From Sphingomonas sp. 8AM (GTDB taxonomy: Bacteria; Pseudomonadota; Alphaproteobacteria; Sphingomonadales; Sphingomonadaceae), in contig NZ_LR733844.1 of assembly GCF_902506455.1 (NCBI RefSeq), positions 1,857,661-1,921,660 on the forward strand: DNA of 64,000 nucleotides, given 5' to 3'. The position numbers and the translations under genes were made by a program. This document shows positions 28,358 to 36,757 of the stretch, piece after piece; the stretch's first letter is position 1; each line of letters starts with the position of its first letter. The notes under the pieces were generated by a model. That model did no database searches, was not told the origin of the DNA, and saw only the letters and a program-made list of their open reading frames with translations.

Positions 28358-29161
28358 TCAGCTCAGCGCATATGCCTCAGCCGCGGCGACCTGTTCGTCG
28401 CTGGGCCGCACGCCGGTGTAGAGGACGAATTGTTCCAGCGCCTGCAGCATCGCGATCTCCGCACCGGTGACGACCGTCTTCCCCGCCGCCTGCGCGGCGC
28501 GAAGCAGCGGCGTTTCTACCGGTTTGGCCACCGCATCGATGACGATCTGCGCCGCGGCGATCTGCTCGGGCGCGAAGGCAAGCGCGTCCTGATCCGCGCC
28601 GGTCATGCCGAGCGGGGTGACGTTGACGAGCAGCGCCGCCTCACCGTCCGCCTCCGCCTGCCAGCGGCAGCCGAGCCGGTCGGCGAGTGCGCGTCCGGCG
28701 ACCTCGTTGCGCGCGACGATCGTGCCGTCGGGAAAGCCGGCGTCGACCAGCGCGGTGGCGACCGCCTTGCCCATCCCGCCGCTGCCGCGCAGCAGGAACG
28801 GCACGCGCGGCAGGTCCGCGATCAGGTCGCGCACCGCGCTGTAGTCGGTGTTGTAGCCGAGCAACTCGCCATCGGTGTTCACGATCGTGTTGACGCTGTC
28901 GATCGCCGCCGCGCTGTCGCGCAGCCCGTCGAGCATCGGGATCACCGCTTCCTTGAACGGCATCGACACTGCGCAGCCGCGAATGCCGAGCGCGCGGATC
29001 CCGGTGATCGCGCCGGCCAGATCGTCGGTGGAGAATGCCTTGTAGACATAGTCTAGTTCGAGCGCGTCGTAGAGATGATTGTGGAAGCGCGACCCGAAGG
29101 TGCCGGGGCGCGCAGCGAGCGACATGCAGAGGCGGGTGGCGGGGCCGATCGGCGGCTTCAT
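28358..29161 (-). CDS. Shikimate dehydrogenase-like oxidoreductase (divergent AroE/YdiB family)
   Basis: 267 residues from ATG 29161, which has AAGGA seven bases upstream; this decides against the TTG at 29182. AroE fold with the catalytic Lys in VSMPFKEAVIPMLD, the Asp in LGYNTDYSAVRDL, and an NADP-type region LLRGSGGMGKAVATAL. The shikimate-contacting N-terminal SxS motif is not conserved (CMSLAARPGTFGSRFHN), so it may act on quinate or another ring acid rather than being the biosynthetic AroE. It follows dinB closely (16-17 bp), so it is probably expressed from the dinB promoter. Function beyond family is uncertain. Confidence 0.82.
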   Translation of the reverse strand: MKPPIGPATRLCMSLAARPGTFGSRFHNHLYDALELDYVYKAFSTDDLAGAITGIRALGIRGCAVSMPFKEAVIPMLDGLRDSAAAIDSVNTIVNTDGELLGYNTDYSAVRDLIADLPRVPFLLRGSGGMGKAVATALVDAGFPDGTIVARNEVAGRALADRLGCRWQAEADGEAALLVNVTPLGMTGADQDALAFAPEQIAAAQIVIDAVAKPVETPLLRAAQAAGKTVVTGAEIAMLQALEQFVLYTGVRPSDEQVAAAEAYALS

Positions 29162-29178
29162 CGGCAAATCCTTCGTTT

Positions 29179-30246
29179 TCAAAGCGGCAGCGCAGGCTGA
29201 ACGACCTCTTCGTCGCGCAGGATGCCCGACAGCGTCAAGCCGAGCAGCCGGATTCCGCCCGGTGTCGGTAGCAGCGGCAAGAGCAGACCGCGCCCGAGAT
29301 CGAGCAATTGTCCTCGCGTGTCGATCGTACCGGTGACCGAGCGGGCACGGGTGAGCGTGGTGAAATCGGCGCGGCGCAGTTTCAGCGTCGCGGTGCGCCC
29401 GCGCACGTCGGCACGCTCGACGCGCGTCCAGGCGGCAGCGGCGACCGTCTCCAGCGCCGCGTCGATCTCGGCCGGGTCGGTGAGGTTGGTGTCGAAGGTG
29501 CGTTCGGCGCCTACCGACTTAGCCTGACGCTCGGCACGGACCGGGCGGTCGTCGATCCCGCGCGCCGCGCCGTGGAGATAATCGGCGTGGCTGCCGAAAT
29601 GCGCGCGCAGGAACTCGATCGGGCGGTCGCGCAGGTCGGCGCCGGTGTGGATGCCGAGCCGCGCCATCTTCTCGGCAGTGACCGGGCCGATCCCGTGGAA
29701 GCGCTTGACCGGCAGCGCGGCGACGAACGCCGCGCCCTTGGCGGGCGGGATCACGCACAGGCCGTCGGGCTTGTTCTGGTCCGAGGCGAGCTTGGCGATG
29801 AACTTGTTGTAGCTGACCCCGGCCGAGGCGGTCAGCCCGGTATCGGCCTTGATCCGCGCGCGGATCTCGGCCGCGATCGCGCTGGCCGAGCCGAGCGCGC
29901 GGCGATCCTCGCTGACGTCGAGATAGGCCTCGTCAAGCGACAGCGGCTCGATCGCGTCGGCGTAATCGGCGAAGATCGCGTGGATCTGCCGGCTGACCGC
30001 GCGATAGACGTCGAAGCGCGGCGGCACGAACACGAGGTCGGGGCAGCGTCGCGCCGCGACCACCGACGGCATTGCCGACCGCACCCCGAACTCGCGCGCC
30101 TCATAGCTCGCCGCTGCCACCACTCCGCGCGCGCGATTGCCGCCGACCGCGACCGGGCGCCCGCGCAGTTCGGGAGCGTCGCGCTGTTCGACCGACGCAT
30201 AGAAGGCGTCCATGTCGATGTGGATGATCTTGCGAGCGGTGGCCAC
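29179..30246 (-). CDS. dinB: DNA polymerase IV (Y family)
   Basis: 355 residues. An error-prone translesion polymerase that extends past damaged template bases. Catalytic acids are in IDMDAFYASVEQ (Asp11) and LSLDEAYLDV. Palm and fingers show YNKFIAKLASDQNKP, HGIGPVTAEKMARLGI is the helix-hairpin-helix, and the little-finger domain follows. The last residues, QPALPL, fit the beta-clamp binding motif (QxxLxL/F). No GTTC-N7-GTTC operator is visible before it, so SOS control is not supported by the sequence. The shikimate-dehydrogenase-like gene follows immediately. Confidence 0.96.
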   Translation of the reverse strand: MATARKIIHIDMDAFYASVEQRDAPELRGRPVAVGGNRARGVVAAASYEAREFGVRSAMPSVVAARRCPDLVFVPPRFDVYRAVSRQIHAIFADYADAIEPLSLDEAYLDVSEDRRALGSASAIAAEIRARIKADTGLTASAGVSYNKFIAKLASDQNKPDGLCVIPPAKGAAFVAALPVKRFHGIGPVTAEKMARLGIHTGADLRDRPIEFLRAHFGSHADYLHGAARGIDDRPVRAERQAKSVGAERTFDTNLTDPAEIDAALETVAAAAWTRVERADVRGRTATLKLRRADFTTLTRARSVTGTIDTRGQLLDLGRGLLLPLLPTPGGIRLLGLTLSGILRDEEVVQPALPL

Positions 30247-30344
30247 GGGTGGGTCGTGCTTTAGCAGCGGCTTACCCGGCTCGCCAGCATTTTGCGGAAC
30301 AAAGCGGGTATATGGCCGGCGGGATGTGGTCGATTTACCGCCGT

Positions 30345-30402
30345 TTGCCCTAAGCCTGTCGAAGCCTGTCCTGAGCGCCTGCCTTGGCAGGCAGTCGAAG
30401 GG
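30345..30402. repeat. Short palindromic repeat pair related to family D
   Basis: GTTTGCCCTAAGCCTGTCGA..GAGCGCCTGCCTTGGCAGGC..AGTCGAAGGG contains inverted TCGA-based arms around the CCTGCCttGGCAGG hairpin. It belongs with the family D copy just downstream. Confidence 0.5.
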
Positions 30403-30419
30403 GGCGTGTTACGGCACAC

Positions 30420-30446
30420 GTGCTTCGACAAGCTCAGCACGAACGG
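30420..30446. repeat. Family D repeat, second copy
   Basis: Starts GTGCTTCGACAAGCTCAGCA and is nearly identical to 9121-9146. Together with the repeat at 30345 and the family B copy at 30546 it fills most of the 406-bp gap between dinB and the MBL hydrolase gene (30247-30652), in which I see no gene. Confidence 0.6.
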
Positions 30447-30545
30447 GGTGAGGGGGTGGCTTGGTGCGGATTTGGTGGGGGCGGCTCAGCGAACATTGAG
30501 GCCGCGCGCGCGGCCTCCTAGAGCGTGATGACGTCACCTTGATCC

Positions 30546-30620
30546 GTCATCGCGAGCGTAGCGAAGCAATCCAGAGCCGGACCAGGACCCCCTGGATTGC
30601 TTCGCTGCGCTCGCAATGAC
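30546..30620. repeat. Palindromic repeat, family B (copy 2)
   Basis: GTCATCGCGAGCGTAGCGAA.. mirrored by ..TTCGCTGCGCTCGCAATGAC; one mismatch against copy 1 in the left end. It sits after the end of the MBL-fold gene. Confidence 0.75.
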
Positions 30621-30652
30621 GGACGAACGGTTCCACTTCATGTCATCGCACT

Positions 30653-31831
30653 CTAGCGCAGCGCGCTGACGGCGGGCGTATCGAGGCAGGCGAGCATCGC
30701 CGCGGGCGTGGTCGTCGGCGCGGGGGGCGGCGTGGTCGCGAGGGGCACCTCGACCGTCCGTCCAATCGCCACCGCGTCGAAGCCGGTGCGGTTCAGGCAC
30801 TTCATCGCCGCCGACAGCATCCGCGGCGGGGTGTCGCGCGCCTCGTAGGACAGCCGGAACGTGCCCCAGTGGATCGCCAGTGCGTGCGCCGCGCGCAGTC
30901 GCTCGAACACCAGTGCGGCGTGTGCGGGGCCGATGTGCGCACCCGACACCATCTGGCCGGGGACGAAGCGGAAGGCGCCGATCGGCAGCAGCGCGAGCCG
31001 GATCGGGCCGAGCGCGGCGGCTTCGGCGGGCCATTGCCCGTCGCCGAAGCCGGTGTCGCCGGCGAAAAACAGGTTACCGCCGGTGGGGAACTGCACGACG
31101 AAGCTCGACCACAAGGCGCGGTTGCGATCGGCGAACCAGCGGCTGCCCCAGTGATGGTTGCGGGTCACCGCGACGCGCACGCCGGGGCGAACCTGCACCG
31201 CGCCGCGCCAGTCGAGCGCGGTGGCGCGCGCGCCGGTCTGCGCGATGACGCTGTCGTTGCCGAGGCTGGTCACGATCGTTGGACGGTCGCGCTGCCAAAG
31301 TCGCTTGAGCGTCGCCTTTTCGAGGTGATCGTAATGATTGTGGCTGACCAGCACGAGATCGATGTGCGGCAGGTCCTCGAAGCGGATGCCGGGCGCGGCG
31401 ACGCGGCGCGGGCCGAAGCCGAGCGGGCCGGCGCGTTCGCCCCAGACCGGATCGGTGAGGATGTTGAGCCCCTGCGTCTGGATCAGCACGGTGGCGTGGC
31501 CGACCCATGTGACGAGCATCCGCGTGCCGGCGACGCGCGCCGGCGGGCGGGCGGGCGTAACCGCGACGGTGTCGGGCCAGACGGGGCGGTCGTCGCTGCC
31601 GGTCAGTTGCCGCCACAGGAACCCGCCGCGGCTGCCGCCGGCCGGCGGGGCCATCGTGTCGTCGCCATCGGGGTTGAAAAAGCGCGCGCCGTCATAATGA
31701 TCGGTCGCCGGGCCTTCGTAATAGAGCCGGTCGAGGAAGCGCGGGACGATCGTGATCGCAGGGCCGATCGCGATAACGAGCAACAGCATGGCGGCGAGAA
31801 GTGCCTTGGCGATCTTGCTGACGACCGGCAC
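30653..31831 (-). CDS. Membrane-anchored metallo-beta-lactamase-fold hydrolase (NAPE-PLD/UlaG-like)
   Basis: 392 residues from a GTG at 31831, chosen for the GGAAGGAA Shine-Dalgarno nearby; reading further upstream would translate a family B repeat. One N-terminal transmembrane helix (about residues 5-25) anchors the protein, with the catalytic part probably periplasmic. The metal-binding motif is VSHNHYDHLE (HxHxDH), with later ligands in RNHHWGSRW, FAGDTGFGDG and AIHWGTFRL. The block WVGHATVLIQTQGLNILTDP is typical of the COG2220 group that includes N-acyl-phosphatidylethanolamine phospholipase D. Substrate not known; a lipid or cell-envelope substrate is a guess from the anchor. Confidence 0.85.
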   Translation of the reverse strand: MPVVSKIAKALLAAMLLLVIAIGPAITIVPRFLDRLYYEGPATDHYDGARFFNPDGDDTMAPPAGGSRGGFLWRQLTGSDDRPVWPDTVAVTPARPPARVAGTRMLVTWVGHATVLIQTQGLNILTDPVWGERAGPLGFGPRRVAAPGIRFEDLPHIDLVLVSHNHYDHLEKATLKRLWQRDRPTIVTSLGNDSVIAQTGARATALDWRGAVQVRPGVRVAVTRNHHWGSRWFADRNRALWSSFVVQFPTGGNLFFAGDTGFGDGQWPAEAAALGPIRLALLPIGAFRFVPGQMVSGAHIGPAHAALVFERLRAAHALAIHWGTFRLSYEARDTPPRMLSAAMKCLNRTGFDAVAIGRTVEVPLATTPPPAPTTTPAAMLACLDTPAVSALR

Positions 31832-31907
31832 GCGCCGTTCCTTCCGCGGGAGGTGAGGTGCCGGAATGATCGCGGAGGCGGTTCGATCCCGTTGCGAACG
31901 GGCGTTC

Positions 31908-31982
31908 GTCATTGCGAGCGCAGCAAAGCAATCCATGGCGTCCTGGTCCGGCGCCGGATTGCTTCGCTACGCTCGCAATGAC
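31908..31982. repeat. Palindromic repeat, family B (copy 3)
   Basis: GTCATTGCGAGCGCAGCAAA.. mirrored by ..TTCGCTACGCTCGCAATGAC. It lies upstream of the MBL gene in the 304-bp gene-free stretch 31832-32135, which otherwise holds the BIME at 32045. Confidence 0.75.
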
Positions 31983-32044
31983 GGAAGCGAGCACGCGGCT
32001 GCCTCTTCTAGGGCCGATCGACATTTATCGGCTACCCGCCTTCT

Positions 32045-32126
32045 CGTCATCCCGGACTTGATCCGGGATCCCGCCTTAACCGCGATGGCGAAAGAAGCGG
32101 GGCCCCGGATCAAGTCCGGGGCGACA
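32045..32126. repeat. BIME: two family A hairpins
   Basis: GTCATCCCGGACTTGATCCG.. faces ..GGCCCCGGATCAAGTCCGGG then GCGAC. It lies directly after the nrdA stop and is a likely terminator for it. Confidence 0.72.
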
Positions 32127-32135
32127 ATAGCTGGC

Positions 32136-34076
32136 TTACTGGCAGGCGAGGCACTCGTCATAGTCGGTCGTCTCACCGATCGAGAATTTCGGCGTGGCGA
32201 TCGTGTTGTCGGCCTCGACGCCGCCCGATCCTTCCGAGCCCGCGAAGCCGGCGCGCTGCACCGACTTGGAGCGGAGATAATAGAGCGACTTGATCCCCAG
32301 TTCCCACGCGCGGAAGTGGAGCATCAGCAGGTCCCACTTCTCGACGTCGGCCGGGATGAAGAGGTTCAGCGACTGCGCCTGATCGATGAACGGCGTGCGG
32401 TCCCCGGCGAGTTCGAGCAGCCAGCGCTGGTCGATCTCGAACGACGTCTTGAAGCAGTCCTTTTCCTCCGGCGAGAGGAAGTCGAGGTGCTGGACCGAGC
32501 CGCCGTGTTCGAGGATCGAGTTCCACACCGTCTCGGCGTTCTTGCTCTTCTCGTTGAGCAGCTTTTCAAGATACGGGTTCTTGACCGCGAAGCTGCCCGA
32601 CAGTGTCTTGTGGGTGTAGATATTCGCGGGGATCGGCTCGATGCACGCGCTGGTGCCGCCGCAGATGATCGAGATCGATGCGGTCGGCGCGATCGCCATC
32701 TTGCAGCTGAACCGCTCCATCACGCCGACGTCGGCGGCATCGGGGCAGGGGCCACGCTCCAGCGCCAGCACCATCGACGCCTCGTTTACCTGCGCGTTGA
32801 TCTGCTTGAACATGCGCAGGTTCCAGCTCTTGGCCATCGCCCCTTCGAACGGCAGCCCGCGTGCCTGCAGGAACGAGTGGAAGCCCATCACGCCCAGACC
32901 CACCGAACGCTCGCGTGCCGCGCTATAGGCCGCACGCTCCATGCCGGGTTCGTGGCGGTCGATGTAATCCTGCAGCACGTTGTCGAGGAAACGCATTACG
33001 TCCTCGACGAAACCCTTCTCGTCCTTCCACTGGTCCCAGGTTTCGAGATTCAGCGACGACAGGCAGCAGACCGCGGTGCGATCGTTGCCGAGATGGTCGG
33101 TGCCGGTCGGCAGCGTGATCTCGCTGCACAGGTTCGAGGTCGAGACCTTGAGCCCCAGTTCGCGGTGATGCTTGGGCATCGTCGAGTTCACATGGTCGGA
33201 GAAGACGATGTACGGCTCGCCGGTCGCGAGGCGGGTCTCGACCAGCTTCTGGAACAGGGCGCGCGCATCGACGGTGGCGCGGACGGTCTTGTCCTTTGGC
33301 GACAGCAGCTGCCATTCCGCGCCCTCGCGCACTGCCGCCATGAACGCGTCGGGGATCAGCACGCCGTGGTGGAGATTCAGCGCCTTGCGGTTGAAATCGC
33401 CCGAGGGCTTACGGATTTCGAGGAATTCCTCGATTTCGGGGTGCGAGATGTCGAGGTAGCAGGCCGCCGAGCCGCGGCGCAGCGAACCCTGCGAGATCGC
33501 GAGCGTCAGCGAATCCATGACGCGGACGAACGGGATGATCCCGCTGGTCTTGCCGTTGAGCCCGACCGGCTCGCCGATCCCGCGGACGTTGCCCCAATAG
33601 GTGCCGATCCCGCCACCGCGCGACGCGAGCCAGACGTTCTCGTTCCAGGTCTTGACGATGCCGTCGAGGCTGTCGGGAACCGAATTGAGGTAGCAGGAGA
33701 TCGGCAGACCGCGCCCGGTGCCGCCGTTCGAGAGCACCGGAGTCGCCGGCATGAACCACAGCTTCGAGATGTAGTCGTACAGCCGCTGTGCGTGCGGCTG
33801 ATCGTCGGCATAGGCGCTGGCGACGCGGACGAAGAGGTCCTGATAGCTTTCGCCCGGCAGCAGGTAGCGGTCCTTGAGCGTCTCCTTGCCGAAATCGGTC
33901 AGCAGCGCGTCACGGCTGTGGTCGACGTCGAGCGGGAAGGGCGCGGTGCGCGCGCCGTGCCTGGCGATCGCCTGTTCGGTGGCGGTCGCTTCGGCTACCG
34001 CCGAAGTCGCTGCCGCGGTCATCGTGTCGATCATGTCTGCGCTCATCGCCTCGGCGTCCGTGGTGGTGAAGTTCAT
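32136..34076 (-). CDS. nrdA: Class I ribonucleoside-diphosphate reductase, alpha subunit
   Basis: 646 residues. It reduces ribonucleotides to deoxyribonucleotides together with a radical-bearing beta subunit. The catalytic triad Asn-Cys-Glu is in SNLCSEI; the first redox Cys is in GLPISCYLNS and the partner in TAVCCLSSLN; PTASISIICGGTSACIEP is the substrate-phosphate region; the C-terminal thioredoxin-interacting pair is CLAC at the very end. The conserved C-terminal tyrosine relay is at SLYYLRSKS. The N-terminus is short and has no recognisable ATP-cone, so dATP inhibition through that domain is not expected. The beta-subunit gene nrdB is not adjacent in this window; fumarase is divergent upstream. 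Confidence 0.96.
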   Translation of the reverse strand: MNFTTTDAEAMSADMIDTMTAAATSAVAEATATEQAIARHGARTAPFPLDVDHSRDALLTDFGKETLKDRYLLPGESYQDLFVRVASAYADDQPHAQRLYDYISKLWFMPATPVLSNGGTGRGLPISCYLNSVPDSLDGIVKTWNENVWLASRGGGIGTYWGNVRGIGEPVGLNGKTSGIIPFVRVMDSLTLAISQGSLRRGSAACYLDISHPEIEEFLEIRKPSGDFNRKALNLHHGVLIPDAFMAAVREGAEWQLLSPKDKTVRATVDARALFQKLVETRLATGEPYIVFSDHVNSTMPKHHRELGLKVSTSNLCSEITLPTGTDHLGNDRTAVCCLSSLNLETWDQWKDEKGFVEDVMRFLDNVLQDYIDRHEPGMERAAYSAARERSVGLGVMGFHSFLQARGLPFEGAMAKSWNLRMFKQINAQVNEASMVLALERGPCPDAADVGVMERFSCKMAIAPTASISIICGGTSACIEPIPANIYTHKTLSGSFAVKNPYLEKLLNEKSKNAETVWNSILEHGGSVQHLDFLSPEEKDCFKTSFEIDQRWLLELAGDRTPFIDQAQSLNLFIPADVEKWDLLMLHFRAWELGIKSLYYLRSKSVQRAGFAGSEGSGGVEADNTIATPKFSIGETTDYDECLACQ

Positions 34077-34405
34077 GCTCGCGCGTCCCGCCTGTCAGTG
34101 GTGCGATCCGTGCGGATCGGCTGTTCGAAGTTCGTGGCCGGTCACGCCAGCGATGGGGGGCATCACGCGCCACCGTACCACTGCTAGCGGCGCGACCCGG
34201 CCTCTACCTCTACAGATTGTGGCAGATGGGCGGGACAGGCAAGACCCCCGTTCGTGTGCTGCGATCGCGCGGCAGCGGCGACGCGCGGACTTCCGCGGCT
34301 TTCCGAAAGCGCAAGGCGGCAAATTTTTTTTCGCCATCCCGGGTCGCCGGACGCACGACGCGCGGCGCTGTTGCCGCGCGACGAGCGCGCTTATAGAGCG
34401 TCGCC
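34077..34405. other. Divergent intergenic region between nrdA and fumarase
   Basis: A 329-bp region with no convincing gene. It must contain both promoters. CCACAATCTGTA (minus strand, 34222-34211) faintly resembles half of an NrdR box, but no second box at the right spacing was found. An A/T-rich AAATTTTTTTTCGCC run lies at 34321-34335. Confidence 0.4.
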
Positions 34406-35929
34406 ATGACGACCGTGATCCGTACCGCCGACCTGATCGAGAGCGTCGCCGACGCGCTCCAGTTCATCAGTTACTATCACCCGATGGATTACATCCGGGC
34501 GCTGGGCACTGCCTACGATGCGGAGCAATCGCCCGCCGCCAAGGACGCGATCGCGCAGATCCTGACCAACAGCCGGATGTGCGCGGAGGGGCATCGCCCG
34601 ATCTGCCAGGACACCGGGATCGTCAACGTCTTCGTCAAATGGGGCATGGACTGCCGGCTCGACGACAACAGCCGCTCGATGCAGGAAGTCGTCGACGAGG
34701 GCGCGCGCCGCGCCTACCTCCACCCCGAGAACAAGCTGCGCGCCTCGGTGCTCGCCGACCCGGCGTTCACGCGCCGCAACACCAAGGACAATACGCCGTG
34801 CGTGCTGCACGTCGAGATGGTGCCGGGCACGACCGTCTCGGTCGATGTCGCGGCCAAGGGCGGCGGCAGCGAGAACAAATCGAAGTTCAAGATGATGAAC
34901 CCCAGCGACTCGATCGTCAACTGGGTGGTCGAGATGCTGCCGCAGATGGGCGCGGGCTGGTGCCCGCCGGGGATGCTCGGCATCGGGATCGGCGGGACCG
35001 CCGAACATTGCGTGCTGCTCGCCAAGCAGGCGCTGATGGAGCCGATCGACATGGGACCGCTCAAGGCGCGCGGGCCCCGGAACGATCTCGAGGCGCTGCG
35101 GATCGAGATCTTCGACAAGGTCAATGCGCTCGGCATCGGCGCGCAGGGGCTGGGTGGTCTCTCGACGATCCTCGACGTCAAGATCAAGGACGCGCCGTGC
35201 CACGCCGCGGGCAAGCCGGTGGCGATGATCCCGAATTGCGCCGCGACCCGCCATGCGCATTTCACGCTCGACGGGTCGGGGCCGGCGTTCCTCGAAGCGC
35301 CGAAGCTTTCGGAATGGCCGGACGTCAACTGGACGCCCGACAAGGCCGCGATCCGCGTCGATCTCGACACGCTGACGCCCGAGGTGGTGCAATCGTGGAA
35401 GCAGGGCGACCGATTGCTGCTCAACGGCAAGATGCTGACCGGGCGCGACGCCGCGCACAAAAGGATCGCCGACATGCTGGCGAGGGGCGAGGCACTGCCG
35501 GTCGAATTCAAGGGGCGCGTGATCTATTATGTCGGCCCGGTCGATCCGGTCGGCGAGGAAGTGGTTGGGCCGGCGGGTCCGACCACCGCGACGCGCATGG
35601 ACAAGTTCACGCGGATGATGCTCGATCAGGGCTTGCTCGCGATGGTCGGCAAGGCCGAGCGCGGCCCGGCCGCGACCGATGCGATCCGCGAGGCGAAGAG
35701 CGCGTATCTGATGGCGGTCGGCGGCGCGGCCTATCTGGTCGCGCGCGCGATCAAGGGCAGCAAGGTCGTCGGGTTCGCGGACCTCGGGATGGAGGCGATC
35801 TACGAATTCGAGGTGTCCGACTTCCCGGTGACGGTGGCGGTGGATGCCGAGGGCAACAACGTCCACCAGCTCGCGCCGCTGGTGTGGCGCGAGAAGATCG
35901 CGCGTGAGGGATTGCTGGTCGGGGCTTGA
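34406..35929 (+). CDS. Fumarate hydratase, class I (iron-sulfur)
   Basis: 507 residues, the single-chain class I fumarase that hydrates fumarate to malate with an oxygen-sensitive 4Fe-4S cluster. The three cluster cysteines are visible in RPICQDTGIVN, GGTAEHCVLLAKQ and MIPNCAATRHAHF. The beta-type C-terminal half (from about residue 350) has the DRLLLNGKMLTGRDAAHKR and YYVGPVDPVGEE elements of the fused alpha/beta form. It is a TCA-cycle enzyme in the cytoplasm. It is divergent from nrdA and converges with the oxygenase gene across a family B repeat. No regulatory site seen. Confidence 0.95.
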   Translation: MTTVIRTADLIESVADALQFISYYHPMDYIRALGTAYDAEQSPAAKDAIAQILTNSRMCAEGHRPICQDTGIVNVFVKWGMDCRLDDNSRSMQEVVDEGARRAYLHPENKLRASVLADPAFTRRNTKDNTPCVLHVEMVPGTTVSVDVAAKGGGSENKSKFKMMNPSDSIVNWVVEMLPQMGAGWCPPGMLGIGIGGTAEHCVLLAKQALMEPIDMGPLKARGPRNDLEALRIEIFDKVNALGIGAQGLGGLSTILDVKIKDAPCHAAGKPVAMIPNCAATRHAHFTLDGSGPAFLEAPKLSEWPDVNWTPDKAAIRVDLDTLTPEVVQSWKQGDRLLLNGKMLTGRDAAHKRIADMLARGEALPVEFKGRVIYYVGPVDPVGEEVVGPAGPTTATRMDKFTRMMLDQGLLAMVGKAERGPAATDAIREAKSAYLMAVGGAAYLVARAIKGSKVVGFADLGMEAIYEFEVSDFPVTVAVDAEGNNVHQLAPLVWREKIAREGLLVGA

Positions 35930-35939
35930 CGACGTTTCA

Positions 35940-36013
35940 TCATTGCGAGCGTAGCGAAGCAATCCAGGGCGTCCTGCGCCGACTCTGGATTGCTTCGCTA
36001 CGCTCGCAATGAC
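35940..36013. repeat. Palindromic repeat, family B (copy 4)
   Basis: CATTGCGAGCGTAGCGAAGC.. mirrored by ..GCTTCGCTACGCTCGCAATG. It fills the gap between convergent fumarase and oxygenase genes and is probably their shared terminator. Confidence 0.78.
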
Positions 36014-36021
36014 GGAGGGCG

Positions 36022-36711
36022 TTAGACGCGCGGCCGGCGGCCCCACGGCTCCTCGCGAAACCACTTGGTGATGATGTATTTGGTGCCCTCCAGCACCGCC
36101 ATCCCCTCATGCAGTGTCGCGGTGTTCGGGCTGCCGTCGGGGTTCATATTGTCCCACGCCAACAGCATCCCCTTGCGCGGCGCGACGCGCAGGCCGCCCT
36201 TGGGGAACCAGGTCGCACCGCCCTCCTCGACATCGTTGAGGTAGATCATTGCGGTGAAGGTGCGCTGTCCGCCGTTCTCACGCATCGCCGGCCAGTAGCT
36301 TTCGGCCTCGTGGAAATAATCGTGGTGGGCGCGGAAGAGCTGACCCGGCGCGTAGCGCTGCCCCTGCATCGTCTCGCCGAATTCGGCCGCGATGCCGAGC
36401 GAGGCGGCGATATATTCGTCGATCTGGCGGATGCCATCGGCGTTGCGGTCCATGTCGCAACTGTCGCTGGTGCGGCTGGCGGGGCCGCCGCGATCGCTGA
36501 ACAGCGTCGAGGGGCGGCGGTTGCCGTCGATCACCTGCACCAGCCAGTCGCAATTGGCGGCATCGAGGAAATCGGGGCAGCGCCATGCCGCGACCGTATC
36601 GCTGGGCAGGCGCTGCATCCGCGGATCGGCGTCAAGCCGCGCCGCCACCGCCGCGCCCTGCCGGGCACGGACGGCGGACGGGTGGCCGGGCGGAGTGGTG
36701 GCGAGCGACAT
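36022..36711 (-). CDS. Prolyl 4-hydroxylase-like 2-oxoglutarate/Fe(II) oxygenase
   Basis: 229 residues from ATG 36711 (MSLATTPPG); a TTG 36 bases upstream is an alternative. The double-stranded beta-helix domain has the iron ligands His and Asp in RAHHDYFHE and the distal His in TATLHEGMAV, plus the 2-oxoglutarate Lys in GTKYIITKWF. FTAMIYLNDVEEGGATWFP is the family core strand. It would hydroxylate a prolyl or other residue, or a small molecule. It lies downstream of the RcnB-family gene on the same strand (46 bp), so co-expression is likely. The proline/arginine-rich protein next door could be a substrate; that is speculation. Confidence 0.88.
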   Translation of the reverse strand: MSLATTPPGHPSAVRARQGAAVAARLDADPRMQRLPSDTVAAWRCPDFLDAANCDWLVQVIDGNRRPSTLFSDRGGPASRTSDSCDMDRNADGIRQIDEYIAASLGIAAEFGETMQGQRYAPGQLFRAHHDYFHEAESYWPAMRENGGQRTFTAMIYLNDVEEGGATWFPKGGLRVAPRKGMLLAWDNMNPDGSPNTATLHEGMAVLEGTKYIITKWFREEPWGRRPRV

Positions 36712-36757
36712 GCCCACATCTGTGTCGCCCGGCCCTGCGACTTTCAAGCCACCACGC

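Noticed and set aside
30247..30340. SOS operator upstream of dinB
   Set aside because: One GAAC near 30296 has no partner GAAC seven bases away, so SOS control is not supported.
34211..34222. Possible NrdR box upstream of nrdA
   Set aside because: Only one weak half-match was found and no second box about three helical turns away, so it does not meet the usual NrdR pattern.
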